Shown one piece after another: positions 21,875-32,238 of a stretch of 64,000 bases of DNA. The position numbers were made by a program, and so were the translations under genes. Under the pieces are notes generated by a model. The model had not been told where the DNA came from, did no database searches, and saw only the letters and a list, made by a program, of their open reading frames with translations. The first letter of the stretch is position 1. Each line of letters starts with the position of its first letter. Origin of the DNA: Malachius bipustulatus (taxonomy: Eukaryota; Arthropoda; Insecta; Coleoptera; Melyridae); assembly GCA_910589415.1 (NCBI GenBank), contig OU342630.1, forward strand, positions 13,301,867-13,365,866, written 5' to 3'.

Positions 21875-22740
21875 CCGGGTGTCCCAGACTTAATTGACCA
21901 GGTCATATCTCATATACAGGTTGAGATAATCGAGCCGAATAAAAGGCATATTATTATAATTTTTCAAGCTGTATAACATGACAGCATGAAAACAACCCTC
22001 ACTTCAACATCCCCTAAGTTACAGCCCCCACCCTTAAAAAAATGAATAGCATCCTGTATATATTTTTGTAACTTCAAAACCAGTATTCAATTCTCTATTC
22101 AGATGATTTTTCAGATTCAAAATTGGTTTAGAAATAACCAAGAAAAGGTTCATCAAGGTGGTCATGACTTTTTATCTAACTTTCTCTGGATGACTTTTGC
22201 TGTCAAAATTGATCAATATTTAGTCATAGTTTTTAACAGGCAGGTGATAGTTATTATTATAATTAACGTCCAAACAATTTATTTAATAATTCTGATTTAT
22301 TGGGAAATTAAAAAAAAATAAAACAAGAGACAAAGCACTTTATCATGAACCTTAATGATGACTGTGACCTGCTAATTAAAAACTATGACCAAAATATTGA
22401 TAAATTTTTACAGCTAAAGTCATTCAGAGAAAGTTCAGATAAAAAGTCATGACCAACCTTGATGAACCTTTTCTTGGTTATTTCTCAACCAATTTTAAAT
22501 CTGAAAAATCATCTGAATAGAGAATCGAATACTGGTTTTGAAGTTACAAAAATATATACAGGGTGCTATTCATTTTTTTAAGGGTGGGGGCTGTAACTTA
22601 GGGGATGTTGAAGTGAGGGTTGTTTTCATGCTGTCATGTTATACAGCTTGAAAAATTATAATAATAAGCCTTTTATTCGGCTCGATTATCTCAACCTGTA
22701 TATGAGATATGGCCTGGTCAATTAAGTCTGGGACACCCGG
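21875..22740. mobile_element. Palindromic MITE inside the BEL protease-RT region
   Basis: CCGGGTGTCCCAGACTTAAT at 21875 is inverted at 22740. TA stands at 21873-21874 and 22741-22742. The arms of about 400 bp match closely, leaving a small centre near 22230-22330. Removing the insert and one TA would make the flanking BEL frames contiguous, which fixes its ends precisely. An internal CAGGGTGC/GCATCCTG pair suggests compound arms. Confidence 0.85.
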
Positions 22741-22742
22741 TA

Positions 22743-23384
22743 TATGCTCGGAGTTACCGACTAGTCCGCTTTCCAATATTCATTGTTTCGAAAACTTGAA
22801 ACTCGCTGATCCCTTGCGACATTCTCCGGATCCCGTAGATCCTCGGAGCTGAAGTCTTTTCCCGCATAGTCAAAGAGTGTCATCTCTGGCGATGGTACGA
22901 GACCTGCTGCTATGAACACAATCTTTGGGTGGATACTTTTAGGTCCCACTTCTTCCAGCACAACGGATAAGGTGCATTCCTTTGTTGTCTCGACCGAATC
23001 TTGTCTTAATGACACGTTGAGAGAATTCTAGAAGTTGGAGGAGATTCTAAATCGCTCAATCCTGTCGCCTGAAGATAAACAGGTGGGGGATCAATTCACG
23101 AATACGCACCACCGTGCGCCTTCTGGTCGTTTCGGAGTCGGTCTTCCATTTAAAGAGTCTAAGTCGTCGCCGTCGTTTCCTGGGTCACTCAAAATGGCCG
23201 ATCGCCGATTATTGGCACTTGAACGTCGACTATCGAAGCAGCCTTCGGTGCGTGATCTTTATCACAACTTCATGCGCGACTACTTAGATACTGGTCACAT
23301 GACTAAGCTTTCTACTCCAGCGCCGCCTTCTAACTGCTATTTTATCCCGCGTCATTGCGTTCTGAAAACAGAAGGCAGCACCGT
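22743..23384 (+). pseudogene. BEL/Pao protease end and RT N-terminal region
   Basis: After the MITE the frame gives 'SELPTSP' and 'LADPLRHSP', then 'NTIFGWILLGP', all BEL landmarks. From 23035 the open frame contains 'EEILNRSILSPEDKQV', 'RLPFKES'-like and 'LLALERRL', 'LYHNFMRDYLDTGHMT' and 'YFIPRHCVLK', ending in 'VKIRVV' where a LINE is inserted. At least two stops (near 22848 and 23027, the latter where BEL proteins usually carry Trp) show decay. Confidence 0.82.
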
Positions 23385-23551
23385 AAAGATCCGCGTAGTA
23401 GTAGTAGAATGGTGGGCTGGGGTGGTACACCCCAAGCGACTAGGCCACCGAGGGCCCTTTTCGCCTTACCCAAACCATGGTGAAACTCCTACTCGAACCT
23501 CCCCGACCTTTTAATAAAGGCCAGAAGGTTGTTGTATGAGAGGAGTTTCAT

Positions 23552-26500
23552 TTATTCCTCTTGTAGCTCCTCAGACCCAAAGATGTTGAGCCTGAGGTTA
23601 CTGTATACCTCGCATACGCCCACATAATGGTGGGAGTCCTCGTCATCCATTCCGCATTTAGGGCAGACCGGGTCCCGAGTGACCCCCATCACTTGCAGGT
23701 GTCTGTTCAGACTGCTGTGACCGGTGAGAACCCCGACTAGTAGTCTGAGTTCCCTCCGGTTCATTCTGGACATGCTGGTCCATCCGTTTCCGATCGGACC
23801 AGCCAGAAACAGCCTGGCCTGTCTGCAGCCTGGTGCTGTTTCCCAGTGGTTCTCTAAACCCTTGCGTGTCCATTCTTTTATAGATTCTTTGAGAAGATTT
23901 TTGGTCAGACCCAGAACGGGCTCCGGCCCACAAAAGGTTTCCCTGGTCCCGAGCTTCGCGTATTGATCTGCCAGCTCATTACCTGGTACACCCGAGTGTG
24001 CAGGAACCCACACGATATGTACCGATTTTCTGTCCGCCAGTCTGTTCAGCGCCTCGACACACTCCTGGACCAGTGGGGAGCTGGTTCCGTGTGTGTCCAG
24101 CGCCTTCGCGGCGGCCTGACTATCCGTGCATATGTATATCGTCCGTTCCCCGGCTTCCATTATCTGCTCCAGTCTAGCTGCTTGCAGGATAGCATAAATC
24201 TCCGCCTGGAAGACGGTTGCGGTGGACCCAAGAGGGTAGGATCTTCCCAGTTTCCGTCCAGCCAGGTAGAGTCCCGCTCCTACGTGGCCATTTTTGTTCC
24301 TGGAGCCGTCTGTGAAACAGACTAGTCCTCCTGGTTCGAAGGCTACCTCCCTTTTTTCCCACTTTTCCTTTTCAGGAATTTGCAGGGTAAATTTCTTGTT
24401 TTCTCTGTTGTTTCTTGTTTTTGAGGTAGACATAAGGTTTGAGATTGGTATCTCCACCTCGGCAACCTTGGCTATCTCTGTATGTCCTTTATAACCTCCG
24501 CCTTTCCATAGTCCCGAATCACGCATTCTTAGGTGGGCCGCCATGGCCTCCCCTTTTATCCAAATGGGAAGCGGTGGCAGCTCCAGAATGACATTCAGGG
24601 CTGCTGACGGGGTGGTTCTCATTGCACTTGTTATTAACAAACTGGCGAGCCGTTGGAGTTTAGCTAGCCTGTTTGCAACGGTATTGCTTGTGGTTGTTTT
24701 CCACCAGACCACCGAACCATAACTGATTCTCGGTCTGATGATGGCCGTGTATAACCAGTGCATTATCTTCGGTTTTAGCCCCCACACCTTGCCTATTGTC
24801 CCTCTTAGCTGCCATAGAGATGACACAGTTTTTGTGACTATTCTGTCAATCTGTGGCTTCCAGGTCAGCTTTTCGTCTAGTACCATTCCAAGGTATTTGG
24901 CCTCCCCACTAAGAGTTAGGAGTTTGCCAAACAGCCTGGGTGGTTTGAATCCTCTTTTTTCCCTTTTCCTTGTGAAGAGGACCATGTCGGTTTTTCCGGG
25001 GTTGATGGTCAGCCCCGCCTCTTCACACCATTTTTCGATTATCTTACATGCACTCTGCATGCGATCGCAGACCACGCTTAGGAATTGGCCGGTTACTAGA
25101 ACCAGCCCATCGTCAGCATATGCCTGTGCATACAGTCCGTCATCTGTCAGGCGCTTTAGGAGGCCGTCCATGATCAGGCACCACAGGTGAGGTGATAGGC
25201 AGCTGCCTTGGGGGCATCCACCACTCACCGCAATGCCCACTCGAACTTCTCCCGCACCCGATGACACCTGCCTGCTTTCGATCGCTGAAGCAATCCAGTT
25301 AATCAGGACCTGGGGGGTACCCCTGGATTGCAGCTCGGTGCATATGGTTTTTGTTCTTGCCTTGTCAAAAGCGCCTTCCACATCAAAGAAAATGGCCAAG
25401 GCCCAGTTCCCGTGATGCAGCGCTTTTTCAATTTCTCTAGTCACTGCGTGTAGAGCAGTTTCCGTGGATCTTTGCTTCAGGTAAGCATGTTGACCCCTGT
25501 GAAACGGGAACTCACGCAGTGTGTTTTCTATCAGGTATCTGTCGACTATCCTTTCTAGCATTTTCAGCATGAAGGATGTCAGACTGATAGGCCTGAATGA
25601 CTTAGCTAAAGTGTAGTCCTCTTTTCCTTGTTTGGGAATGAAGACCACGTTTACTTTCCTCCATGCCTGGGGCACATATCCCGTTGCTAGGCTAGCCCGG
25701 AATATGTTTCTCACGCTGGGGAGAATCATTTCCAGGCTCGCCTGCAGCAATGCTGGGAAAATGCCATCAGGTCCTGCTGTCTTGTATGGACGGAACTCTT
25801 TGCTTACCCTTCGTATGACCTCGTCGTTTACCAGATTTTCGGCTAGCTGCCAGTCCGAGGTTGGCTCCGCCCGCCTCTCTGGGTCGACTTGGTCTGTTCC
25901 CGGGAAGTGGATTCTGAGGAGGTGCTCAATTGTCTCCTCCTCCGTTTCTGTCCAGGTTCCGTCCTCTTTCTTGATCGAGCCTATTTCGTTGCGTTTTGAG
26001 GCACTAAGCAATTTTGCGAGCCTGACAGCCTCCGGGAGGGAGGTTATCTCCTCGCAGAATTCTCGCCAGCTCGCTCTCTTGCTGTGCCTTATCTCTCTCT
26101 TAAATTCTCTTCTGGCTTCTCGAAAACGGTCCCATTGAGTGTCCTCTCCTGAGGTCACGGCCTGTCGAAGTGACCTCCTCGCTGACCTCCTCAGGTGATG
26201 GAGTTCTTTGCTCCACCACCTGATTTTCTTTTCTGGAGGCCTTCTCAAGGGACACGCCTTTTCGTACGCCTCGGTTATCTTTTTGCTTAATTTCTCTACC
26301 TCTTGGTCTATGTTTTCCTGTGTGATTTGAGGTGGGGGACCCTTGAGTCTTATTTGGAGATCTTTTGTAAAGATCTCCCAATTAGTTGTCCTTGGGTTTC
26401 GTTTGGGCTTGTCTGCCGCCATCCTCGCTTTGATCTTGAATCGGATCATGCGGTGGTTGGACAGCAGGACATCGCCCGTCACTTGCCATTCTCGTACGTC

Positions 26501-27106
26501 ACAGGTTATGCTTTTGGAGGCTAGGGTTATGTCAATCACTTCCTTGCGGCTGCGATTGACAAAGGTTGGTTCCTTGCCTCTATTACTTATTTCAAGGTCT
26601 GTGGTTGCTAGATATTCCAGTAGGGCCTCTCCGCGTGTGTTGACGTCGGTGCTGCCCCATAGGGTGTGATGCGCGTTGGCATCACAGCCTATTACTACTG
26701 GGATCCCTCTGCTTTCCCCAAACGTTGTTATATCTGCCATCTCTTGCGATGGCAGACGTTCACCGTCGTATGGGAGATATAAGCTACTTAGAATTATCTT
26801 ATGTGAGATGTCACTTACTTTGTATTCCAGAAGCATTGCTGTGGCGTCCCTGGTCCCCAGCTGCGGTAAGGGTACCGAGCTTAGCCTCTTAGACACCAGT
26901 ATGCAGCTTCTAGGTGTCTTTCCTGCCTTGGCTCCCACCAGAAGTTTGAAGCCCAGGCCCGACAGTCCTTTTATTTGACTCCTAAAGACATATGGTTCCT
27001 GAATTAGTATCACATCTGCAGGTTTTTTTACCAGGCTGCTTAGCATTTCTGCTGTGGCATCCCGGCTGTGCTGCAGATTGATCTGACTTACCTTTATTCC
27101 CTCCAT
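23552..27106 (-). CDS. LINE ORF2: endonuclease, reverse transcriptase, RNase H, zinc knuckle
   Basis: The 1,184-residue open frame has no internal stop. The APE-type endonuclease spans residues 1-225: QINLQHS, IQEPY (E37), GCDANAHH (D142, N144), DITL (D192) and SNH (H218; families usually have SDH). RT spans about 430-760: 'AGPDGIFP', 'FRPISLTS', D575 in 'FFDVEGAFD', 'GCPQGSCLSP', and Y673-A-D-D. RNase H spans about 925-1055: D933, E969, D995, D1047. The C-terminal knuckle is C1148-x2-C1151-x8-H1160-x4-C1165. It nicks target DNA and copies its RNA there, with RNase H removing template. It starts 6 nt after ORF1 ends, so reinitiation is likely. Replacement of Asp by Asn in SNH is the one oddity. 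Confidence 0.95.
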   Translation of the reverse strand: MEGIKVSQINLQHSRDATAEMLSSLVKKPADVILIQEPYVFRSQIKGLSGLGFKLLVGAKAGKTPRSCILVSKRLSSVPLPQLGTRDATAMLLEYKVSDISHKIILSSLYLPYDGERLPSQEMADITTFGESRGIPVVIGCDANAHHTLWGSTDVNTRGEALLEYLATTDLEISNRGKEPTFVNRSRKEVIDITLASKSITCDVREWQVTGDVLLSNHRMIRFKIKARMAADKPKRNPRTTNWEIFTKDLQIRLKGPPPQITQENIDQEVEKLSKKITEAYEKACPLRRPPEKKIRWWSKELHHLRRSARRSLRQAVTSGEDTQWDRFREARREFKREIRHSKRASWREFCEEITSLPEAVRLAKLLSASKRNEIGSIKKEDGTWTETEEETIEHLLRIHFPGTDQVDPERRAEPTSDWQLAENLVNDEVIRRVSKEFRPYKTAGPDGIFPALLQASLEMILPSVRNIFRASLATGYVPQAWRKVNVVFIPKQGKEDYTLAKSFRPISLTSFMLKMLERIVDRYLIENTLREFPFHRGQHAYLKQRSTETALHAVTREIEKALHHGNWALAIFFDVEGAFDKARTKTICTELQSRGTPQVLINWIASAIESRQVSSGAGEVRVGIAVSGGCPQGSCLSPHLWCLIMDGLLKRLTDDGLYAQAYADDGLVLVTGQFLSVVCDRMQSACKIIEKWCEEAGLTINPGKTDMVLFTRKREKRGFKPPRLFGKLLTLSGEAKYLGMVLDEKLTWKPQIDRIVTKTVSSLWQLRGTIGKVWGLKPKIMHWLYTAIIRPRISYGSVVWWKTTTSNTVANRLAKLQRLASLLITSAMRTTPSAALNVILELPPLPIWIKGEAMAAHLRMRDSGLWKGGGYKGHTEIAKVAEVEIPISNLMSTSKTRNNRENKKFTLQIPEKEKWEKREVAFEPGGLVCFTDGSRNKNGHVGAGLYLAGRKLGRSYPLGSTATVFQAEIYAILQAARLEQIMEAGERTIYICTDSQAAAKALDTHGTSSPLVQECVEALNRLADRKSVHIVWVPAHSGVPGNELADQYAKLGTRETFCGPEPVLGLTKNLLKESIKEWTRKGLENHWETAPGCRQARLFLAGPIGNGWTSMSRMNRRELRLLVGVLTGHSSLNRHLQVMGVTRDPVCPKCGMDDEDSHHYVGVCEVYSNLRLNIFGSEELQEE

Positions 27107-27112
27107 GGGAGG

Positions 27113-28551
27113 TTACTTTTTCCTCGGTGGCTCATCTTGGGCCTGCTTGGAGGTGCTTGGTGCATTTCCAACGGCGGCGGGACCCCAGAGTGTCACCCGA
27201 CGCACTGTCAGGGTGGTCAACTCATAGTTGAGTTCCCAGCCGCCGCTTTCTATGCTCCTGGCGTCCTCCTGGCTGACCCGAAAGATGAGTTGCCATCCTC
27301 CCAGTCCTTCTCTGGTGTCGAGATGCTGCCAGTTGCTGACATCCAGCCTCCTGTTTTGGAGGCTCAGCATCTCTACCACTTCAGAGACATCGACCGGTTT
27401 TGGACTGCTAATCCAGAAGCCGATCACCACTGGCCAGGGAGCTTCCGTTGCCCTTACTTGGGTGAACGTGTTTCCTCACACTGCCTGTGGCGTCCAGCCT
27501 CTCAGCAGCCAGTCCGCCGATGTCTCGTCTTTTGCCGTGATCAGGAACCAGCCGGGTTCGACTATTCCTGATTTCTGGAAGCTGAGCTCAAGCTCCCGAT
27601 TTGTAGTCAGGGCTTTTTTCAGCTCAGCCACCAGCTGTCGGCGCAGCTCTGCTGCTTCTTCTTCTCCAACTTTGCCATCTGGTCGGTTGGACCTGATGAC
27701 TACTTGGAGAGACTTACATTGGGCTCTCAGCTGTTGAGGCTGTTTTGTCTGAGGTTCCGCTTTCGGGCAGGCAGGCCTGGGGTCCGCCCTCCCTTTCGGG
27801 TTGGGCTGCCCCCCGGCACGCCTACTCCTATTTGCCGGTCCCTCCTCCCTCTTGTCGAGGGCAATTCTCTTTTTCTCCCTCTCGGGGGGGGGGGGGTCCT
27901 TCCGTCAGAGCGCGATCTTTTTGAGGGTCCCGGCGAGGGTAGCACTCCATGCGTGGTCGTGCTTTTCCCCGCCTCCTCCCTCAAGCTGGCCGGCTCCGTG
28001 GGCAGCCTGAAGGTCCGCTTACTTGCGGCCCTCCTGGCGTCCCGTGCGGTAGGTCACCTCTCGGAGGTCCTTGGAGTACCAGTGGTGGAATCGCCTGGTT
28101 GGGTGCTCTCACCAAGGGACGTGGGTTTCCTGTCGGACTCCCCTGTCTTCCCTAGTTCGAGCGCCCCTACCTGACTCGACAGGGCTGTTGTGGCCGCTGC
28201 GATTTCTCGCTGCTTCCTCCGCACCTGCCGTTCCGCCTTCCTGGCTTCTCGTCTCTTTTCCTTCTTTTTCTGTTTCCTTCTTTCTAGGGCCTTCTCTTTT
28301 CCCCCGCCGACCGACGGCCCGGACTCCGTTTCTGCTGGAGTGCATTTCTGCACTCCTGCTTCCACCGGAGTCGCACCGCGCGTGTCGCCGTCGGATTCGG
28401 AGGCCCCCAGAAGGAGCTCTTCAAGAGCTTTTGGAATTTCTTCCGGCTCTGAGCTAGGGAACTCTACTTCCATTTTTTGCACGTTTTCCGTTATTTCCTT
28501 ACCTTTTTCTTCCATGATTTTTTGTTTGTTTGTGTAGATTTGTATGTCCAA
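27113..28551 (-). pseudogene. LINE ORF1 (DUF4780-like RNA-binding protein), disrupted
   Basis: The N-terminus (28551-28054) is charged and rich in Glu and Lys (MDIQIYTNKQKIMEEKGKE, later a KKKEKRREARKAERQ coil). A TGA at 28054 breaks the frame, which continues into 27984-27727 with a basic, proline-rich segment encoded partly by a run of C (G on the plus strand at 27886-27896). The last third is in another frame. Its reverse strand reads a helix-rich region, then 'GWFLITAKDETSADWL', a further TGA, then 'PWPVVIGFW' and 'GGWQLIFRVS' to the stop at 27113. The last part fits the DUF4780 domain of LINE ORF1s. Two stops and one shift mean no full ORF1 from this copy, unless the homopolymer is an assembly error. 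Confidence 0.75.
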
Positions 28552-29146
28552 GTAGACTTCTCTCCTCCCTCTCTTCCCAGTTCTTTAAAAACTATTCCTA
28601 AGGTTTCTGGTCGGTGGCGGCCGCAGGCGAAGCCCCTTGAAAAGCGCAGCTTGGCCTATTTCCCAGGCGCCACCTGGCATTGCTATGCTTTCAAGATTTT
28701 TCGAAGGATGATAGGGCAGCCCCCTACGCTGGCTAGGCAAGGGTGGGCCCCTGTACTGTCCAACGGCATCAGGTGTGCGGTCCTGACTTTATTTCGACGC
28801 TACCATTCCGCCGAACCTCCACCTCAGAGTTCTCCCAGTCTGTGCTGAAGAGGCTTCCGAGATCTGTCTACTTTTCCATTGTGTCAGTGTACTGTGTGTG
28901 TTTGGTGTGAGTGTGCGGAGCTAGAGGTCTCGTGGGTCGCTGCCCCCACCGTGTGTCACACCTCACACGTCTCTCGAGTCCTGTGCATGGTCCGCCGCGC
29001 AGTCGGGGGCCCTGTCCATTTTTGTGAGTCACGAGTTCTCCCAGAAACAGCCCAGCACCTCCGGCCGCGCATCCTTCCTGTAAGGGAAGGCCCCAATCCG
29101 CCACCCAGGGGACGCGCCATTGAGCAGCACAGGCATAGCTCGCGGA

Positions 29147-31640
29147 AAAGATCCGCGTAGTCTTCGACGCGTCTGCCATGCAACGCCGAAAACGGAAGTA
29201 CCTCCATTGAATGCATGTTTGCTCACCGGAAGCAAGCTTCAATCAGATATTTCAGTTATACTCTTACGCTTTCGTTTGTACAACTATGTTTTTACATGCG
29301 ACATCTGCCGAATGTATAGGCAAATTTTGGTCTCTCCGCCTCATCGCGTATTTCAAATGATTTGCTGGAGATTATCGCCGCAGGACCCCGTCGAGACTTA
29401 TTCGTTGAACACGGTCACCTATGTGGTGTCAATTAGTCCTTACTTGGCTATTCGCTGCTTGCTACAATTAGCAAAAGAAGGTAAAAATCAATTCTCACTA
29501 GCCTCTCGCGCTATTAACGATAGTCTTTACGTAGACGATTTGGCAGTGGGTGCCGATGACATCGCTTCCGTCATAAAACAGGGACGAGCTTGTCCAGTTA
29601 TTAAGTTCAGGCGGCTTTGAGCTCCGTAAGTGACTTCTAATCACGCATCTGTGTTGGATGGTACTTTTCGTCTAATTTTGATCGAGACGCAGAGATGATT
29701 TTTAAAATTCTTGGCCTCCAGTGGCAGTCCAATCCTGACGTTTTCACCTTTCATGTCAACGCGGTCCACACCCAGTGCACCAAGAGGTCTATTTTATCGG
29801 AAGTTGCCCGTATCTATGATCCTCTGGGGTTTCTTTCACCTTTAACGTTCTTTGCTAAACATCTCATCCAGCGCCTATGGTCTTTGGCATTGAGCTGGGA
29901 TGAATTACCACCGGCTGAAATATGTTCTCAATGGCAGAACTATGAGGCCTCTTTATCGCAGCTGTCTCACGTAAAGATAAATCGGTGTTTTTGGTCGCAA
30001 TCTTTCGTCGAGTGCACGCATTCTGCGAGGCCTCTGAATCCGGTTATGCATCAGTAATTGACTTCCGCTTTCGTGATGATCAACAACGCATTTCCGTGTC
30101 TGTAGTGATGGCAAAATCCAAGGTCGCTCCTTTGAAACGAGTGTCTGTTCCTCGTCTGGATTACGCGCAGCCGTGTTACTGGCAGATCTAGTCCTCAATA
30201 CGTTTCGCAACCACCTGGTTTTCGATAAGGTAATTGCCTGGAGTGATTCCACGGTCGCTTTGTCCCGGATAAGGTCCTCACCGCGTGGGTGGAAGACCTT
30301 TGTCGCCAAGATACGATTCCCCCCGATTGTTGGCGCCTTGTCAAGTCAGCTGACAATTCCGCTGATTCCGTTCTCGAGGTCTTTCGCCAGAGCAGTTGTT
30401 GTGATGTTCTCTTTGGTGGGCGGGGCCTCCCTGGCTTAAAGAACCGCCATCCATGTGGCCTGAAAATCTAATCTCCGCTGACTCCCTGCCTGAGGGCAAG
30501 GTCGTCTCTTTAGTCGCTGAAGTAAGTTCTTCTATTGTAGATGGTTTACTTCTTCAGCATTCTTCGGTGCTAAAAATACAACGCATCCTTGCATATTGTT
30601 TTCGATTTGTTCAGAACGCTCGAAGACACGATTATTTATATAAAGTCACTCACTTTAACTGATGCTGATTTACACCAGGTTTTAATGATCATGGTCAAGG
30701 ACGTGCAGTCCTCATATTCCAAATCTGAAATTGCTCAGGTACGCAAGGAACAGTTGTTGTGCCCAAAATATTTACAGAAATTATCGCCTTTCATTGACGC
30801 GGACGGTAGTAGGTGGTCGTTTGGCTCATTCCCCTTTGCCTATGGAAGCCAAGCATCCTGCTCTAGTTCCGTAGAATCATAAACTCACCGAGTTGACAGT
30901 CAGCTTCAAACATGATACCCACTCGCACCCCGGAGTTAATACTACGTTGTATGTGATTCAGCAAAATTTCTGGGTTTTGTCTGCTCGCAAGGTTATTCGC
31001 CACATCCTTAGGAAATGCAAACGCTGCTCGACATGCGTCCCATTCCCGTCGAACCTCCCATTGGTGATTTGCCGGCCGTTCGGGTGACCCAATTAAAGAC
31101 TTTTATCGTGGTTGTTGTTGACTACGGAGGACCTCTTCCCATTCTTTAATCGCGCCGTCGCGGAAGCAAGACCCTAAAGGTTTACATCTGCCTGTTTGTG
31201 TGCTTCGCCACTAAGGCGTTGCATGTGGAAGTGGCCTCCCTCTTGTCGTCGGAGACGTTCTGTCGGTTTATTGCCCGACGAGGGCGATGCTCTCAGATTT
31301 ATAGTGACTGCGGTACCAATTTTGTTGGTGGTAATAAAGAACTTATGTCTTATATGAAAGAGGCCGCAAATAGAAGCCATTCAATGGCGCTTTGAGAAAT
31401 GAATATTTGCACACCTTATATCAACGTGGCAACTGGGCCGGTAGCCAATTCTTCGAGTCTGCGGACATCGGGACCCTTGTCCTAATAAAAGATTAACTCG
31501 CCCCCCCCCCCCTTCCCCTTAACATGGAAGCTAGGTCGAATAGTTTAATTACACCCGGGAGCCGACAAGATAGCCCGTGTGTCTTCAGTTCGCACCGCCG
31601 ACAAGGTTCTAACAAGACCTTTAGTCAAGCTCTGCCCATT
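29147..31640 (+). pseudogene. BEL/Pao RT, RNase H and integrase remains
   Basis: It resumes after the LINE with 'VVFDASA', completing the motif split at 23384. 29300-29580 holds RT ('CRMYRQILVSPPHRVFQ', 'NTVTYVV', 'YVDDLAVGADD'). 29695-29990 holds 'RSILSEVARIYDPLGFLSPL'. 30060-30300 is the RNase H region ('SVPRLD', 'AWSDSTVALSRI'). 30890-31090 has the integrase zinc region (HPG, 'CKRCSTC'). 31190-31380 has the integrase core ('ALHVEVASLL', 'YSDCGTNFVGGNKEL'). About 31490-31640 is the C-terminal part ('VRTADKVLTRPLVKLCPLP'). Many stops and frame changes; one tract is a run of C (31501-31512). Non-functional. Confidence 0.85.
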
Positions 31641-31690
31641 ACCCTGTCAGTAATGAGCATGCCGCCTGTTTTCAATTTATAATTTGGGTA

Positions 31691-32091
31691 AATATTGCAA
31701 TTTGTTGTAAGTTCTAAGAAATTCACAATTAATTTATATTATTCGCTTATTACTTGCTGTGCAAGGCAAGTGCTGTAAAGTAAATCTTTCTTTAAATTGT
31801 TATTCGTAACATTCTGACTGCCATGTCAGTCATTTTTGTCTGACACTACATTTGGTAGTGGGACCGGCATGGTTATATTGAGTGTATTGTATTATAACGA
31901 GACCGCTCTGGAAAAAATTCTAGTAATTGCTTCTTTAACCTTTAACATTCTAGTCCACGATTTGCTTGTTTGTTTCATATATGTATTACTCCTATATCGC
32001 CAGCCTCCTATCCTAGCCTGTAAGTGGAAAGTGTGCCGAGAGACAGAGATGCTAGATATGAACTTCGCATGTGCGAATATTATTTACATAC
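31691..32091. other. Unidentified AT-rich stretch after BEL
   Basis: The BEL 3' LTR would be expected here, but no match to 19106-19485 is visible. A 94-codon frame (31836-32117) has hydrophobic residues but no recognisable motif. I do not call a gene. Confidence 0.4.
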
Positions 32092-32238
32092 GCCCGTATT
32101 CACAAACGATAATTTCCTAAATAATTACGTTATCAATTATCCCCATCTCATTCTATTGCAAAAAAACTGCATATCTCCATCTCACTCATTTAAATAATTA
32201 CGTAATTATTTAGGAAATTATCGTTTGTGAATACGGGC
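32092..32238. mobile_element. 147-bp near-perfect hairpin MITE
   Basis: GCCCGTATTCACAAACGATA at 32092 is inverted at 32238, and the arms continue for about 40 bases (TTTCCTAAATAATTACGT) around a loop of about 65 bases. It is non-coding, and its termini differ from the CAGGG palindromes. The target duplication is unclear. Confidence 0.75.

Larger units (their letters stand above)
23400..29146 (-). mobile_element. Complete LINE with RNase H inserted in BEL RT, 15-bp duplication
   Basis: AAAGATCCGCGTAGT at 23385-23399 and 29147-29161 bounds 5,747 bp on the minus strand. In order: a 5' UTR (about 29146-28552), a broken ORF1, a 6-nt gap, an intact ORF2, a 150-nt 3' UTR and a short (TAC)n tail next to the duplication. 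Its 5' end (GGCGCGTCCCCTGGGTGGCGGA near 29100, shown in part) resembles the start of the internally deleted copies at 44.6 and 59.7 kb. It belongs to the RNase H-bearing LINEs (R1/LOA/I group); the exact clade needs a tree. Confidence 0.92.
19106..31690 (+). mobile_element. BEL/Pao LTR retrotransposon, broken and hosting three younger elements
   Basis: It has a 5' LTR (19106-19485), a primer site, a protease fragment (21652-21874), a protease-RT linker and RT start (22743-23384), and the rest of RT, RNase H and integrase (29147 to about 31640). Between these lie two palindromic MITEs (19781-21336 and 21875-22740) and a LINE (23400-29146), 8.2 kb in total. Gag is missing, so the element was also internally deleted. 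No 3' LTR matching the 5' LTR is seen. The end coordinate is therefore approximate. Confidence 0.85.

Noticed and set aside
23724..27571. Many long plus-strand open frames opposite the LINE
   Set aside because: They are antisense shadows of ORF2 and ORF1. They carry no domain motifs and follow the codon structure of the reverse strand.
29953..30309. Minus-strand 118-codon ORF opposite BEL
   Set aside because: Antisense to BEL RNase H sequence with no motif of its own.
31691..32091. 3' LTR of the BEL element
   Set aside because: I looked for the TGTTATGTTCC start or other 5' LTR segments and found none, so I do not call it.
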